A DNA stretch of 64,000 bases, from positions 56,480 to 120,479 of the forward strand of contig NZ_JARNTX010000010.1 of the NCBI RefSeq assembly GCF_029433095.1, in the 5' to 3' direction. The notes under the pieces are model-generated. The model made no database searches. It saw only the letters and a program-made list of their open reading frames with translations, and had not been told where the DNA came from. Below are positions 63,994-64,000 of the stretch, one piece after another; position 1 is the stretch's first letter, and the number at the start of each line of letters is the position of its first letter. This stretch comes from Hymenobacter sp. YC55 (GTDB lineage: Bacteria > Bacteroidota > Bacteroidia > Cytophagales > Hymenobacteraceae). The position numbers and the translations under genes are program-made.

Positions 63994-64000
63994 GGAAGGG

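Overview
The window reads as a moderately GC-rich member of the Bacteroidota, most like Hymenobacter or a close relative (inference). The evidence is three SusC/SusD outer-membrane nutrient systems, FtsX-type ABC transporters, a FecR/ECF sigma pair, promoters of the Bacteroidota form (-33 TTTG, about 20 bp, -7 TAnnTTTG), and gene families typical of that group. The right-hand 3.6 kb is AT-rich and carries a replicon backbone: a serine resolvase, a ParA-type partition operon, dense partition-like repeats and six replication-type iterons. The whole stretch is therefore probably part of a plasmid, megaplasmid or chromid. No rRNA, tRNA, CRISPR array or insertion sequence was recognised.

Layout. 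1-6606 (minus): an ABC export or lipoprotein-type system (adaptor, ATPase, two FtsX permeases, the last cut by the window edge). It is divergent from an NtrC-type regulator and NtrY-like kinase (7009-9766); a sigma-54-like promoter and tandem repeats lie between them. 9997-11888: a small STAS-like protein and an NmrA-type reductase under a perfect operator-like palindrome. 11991-25389: a chitin/N-acetylglucosamine locus with a LacI-family regulator, a NagB/PIG-L fusion, a NagP-like transporter, a GH18 chitinase, SusC/SusD and a GH20 hexosaminidase. The same double operator sits at the same distance from both main promoters. 25863-36315: carboxylesterase, AraC regulator with an SDR reductase, SnoaL-like protein, 2H phosphoesterase, a sulfatase with its formylglycine-generating enzyme, and small hypothetical or STAS proteins.

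36640-43912: a TPP riboswitch followed by thiS-thiC-thiD-thiE-thiG-thiH-thiF(rhodanese), with a TenI/ThiE paralogue converging on the end. 44166-51193 (minus): an ECF sigma factor, FecR anti-sigma and SusC with an STN domain plus SusD, a complete cell-surface signalling unit. 51785-58979 (minus): a second SusC/SusD pair next to a secreted M14 carboxypeptidase, suggesting peptide uptake. 59717-64000: resolvase with a 40-bp palindrome at its start, ParA and a small ribbon-helix-helix-like partner flanked by AGGTGTAA repeats, and an iteron array at the right end whose initiator gene is not in view.

The main functional story is a self-contained chitin-to-fructose-6-phosphate route under one regulator, and a vitamin B1 operon, both placed near a plasmid-type maintenance region.
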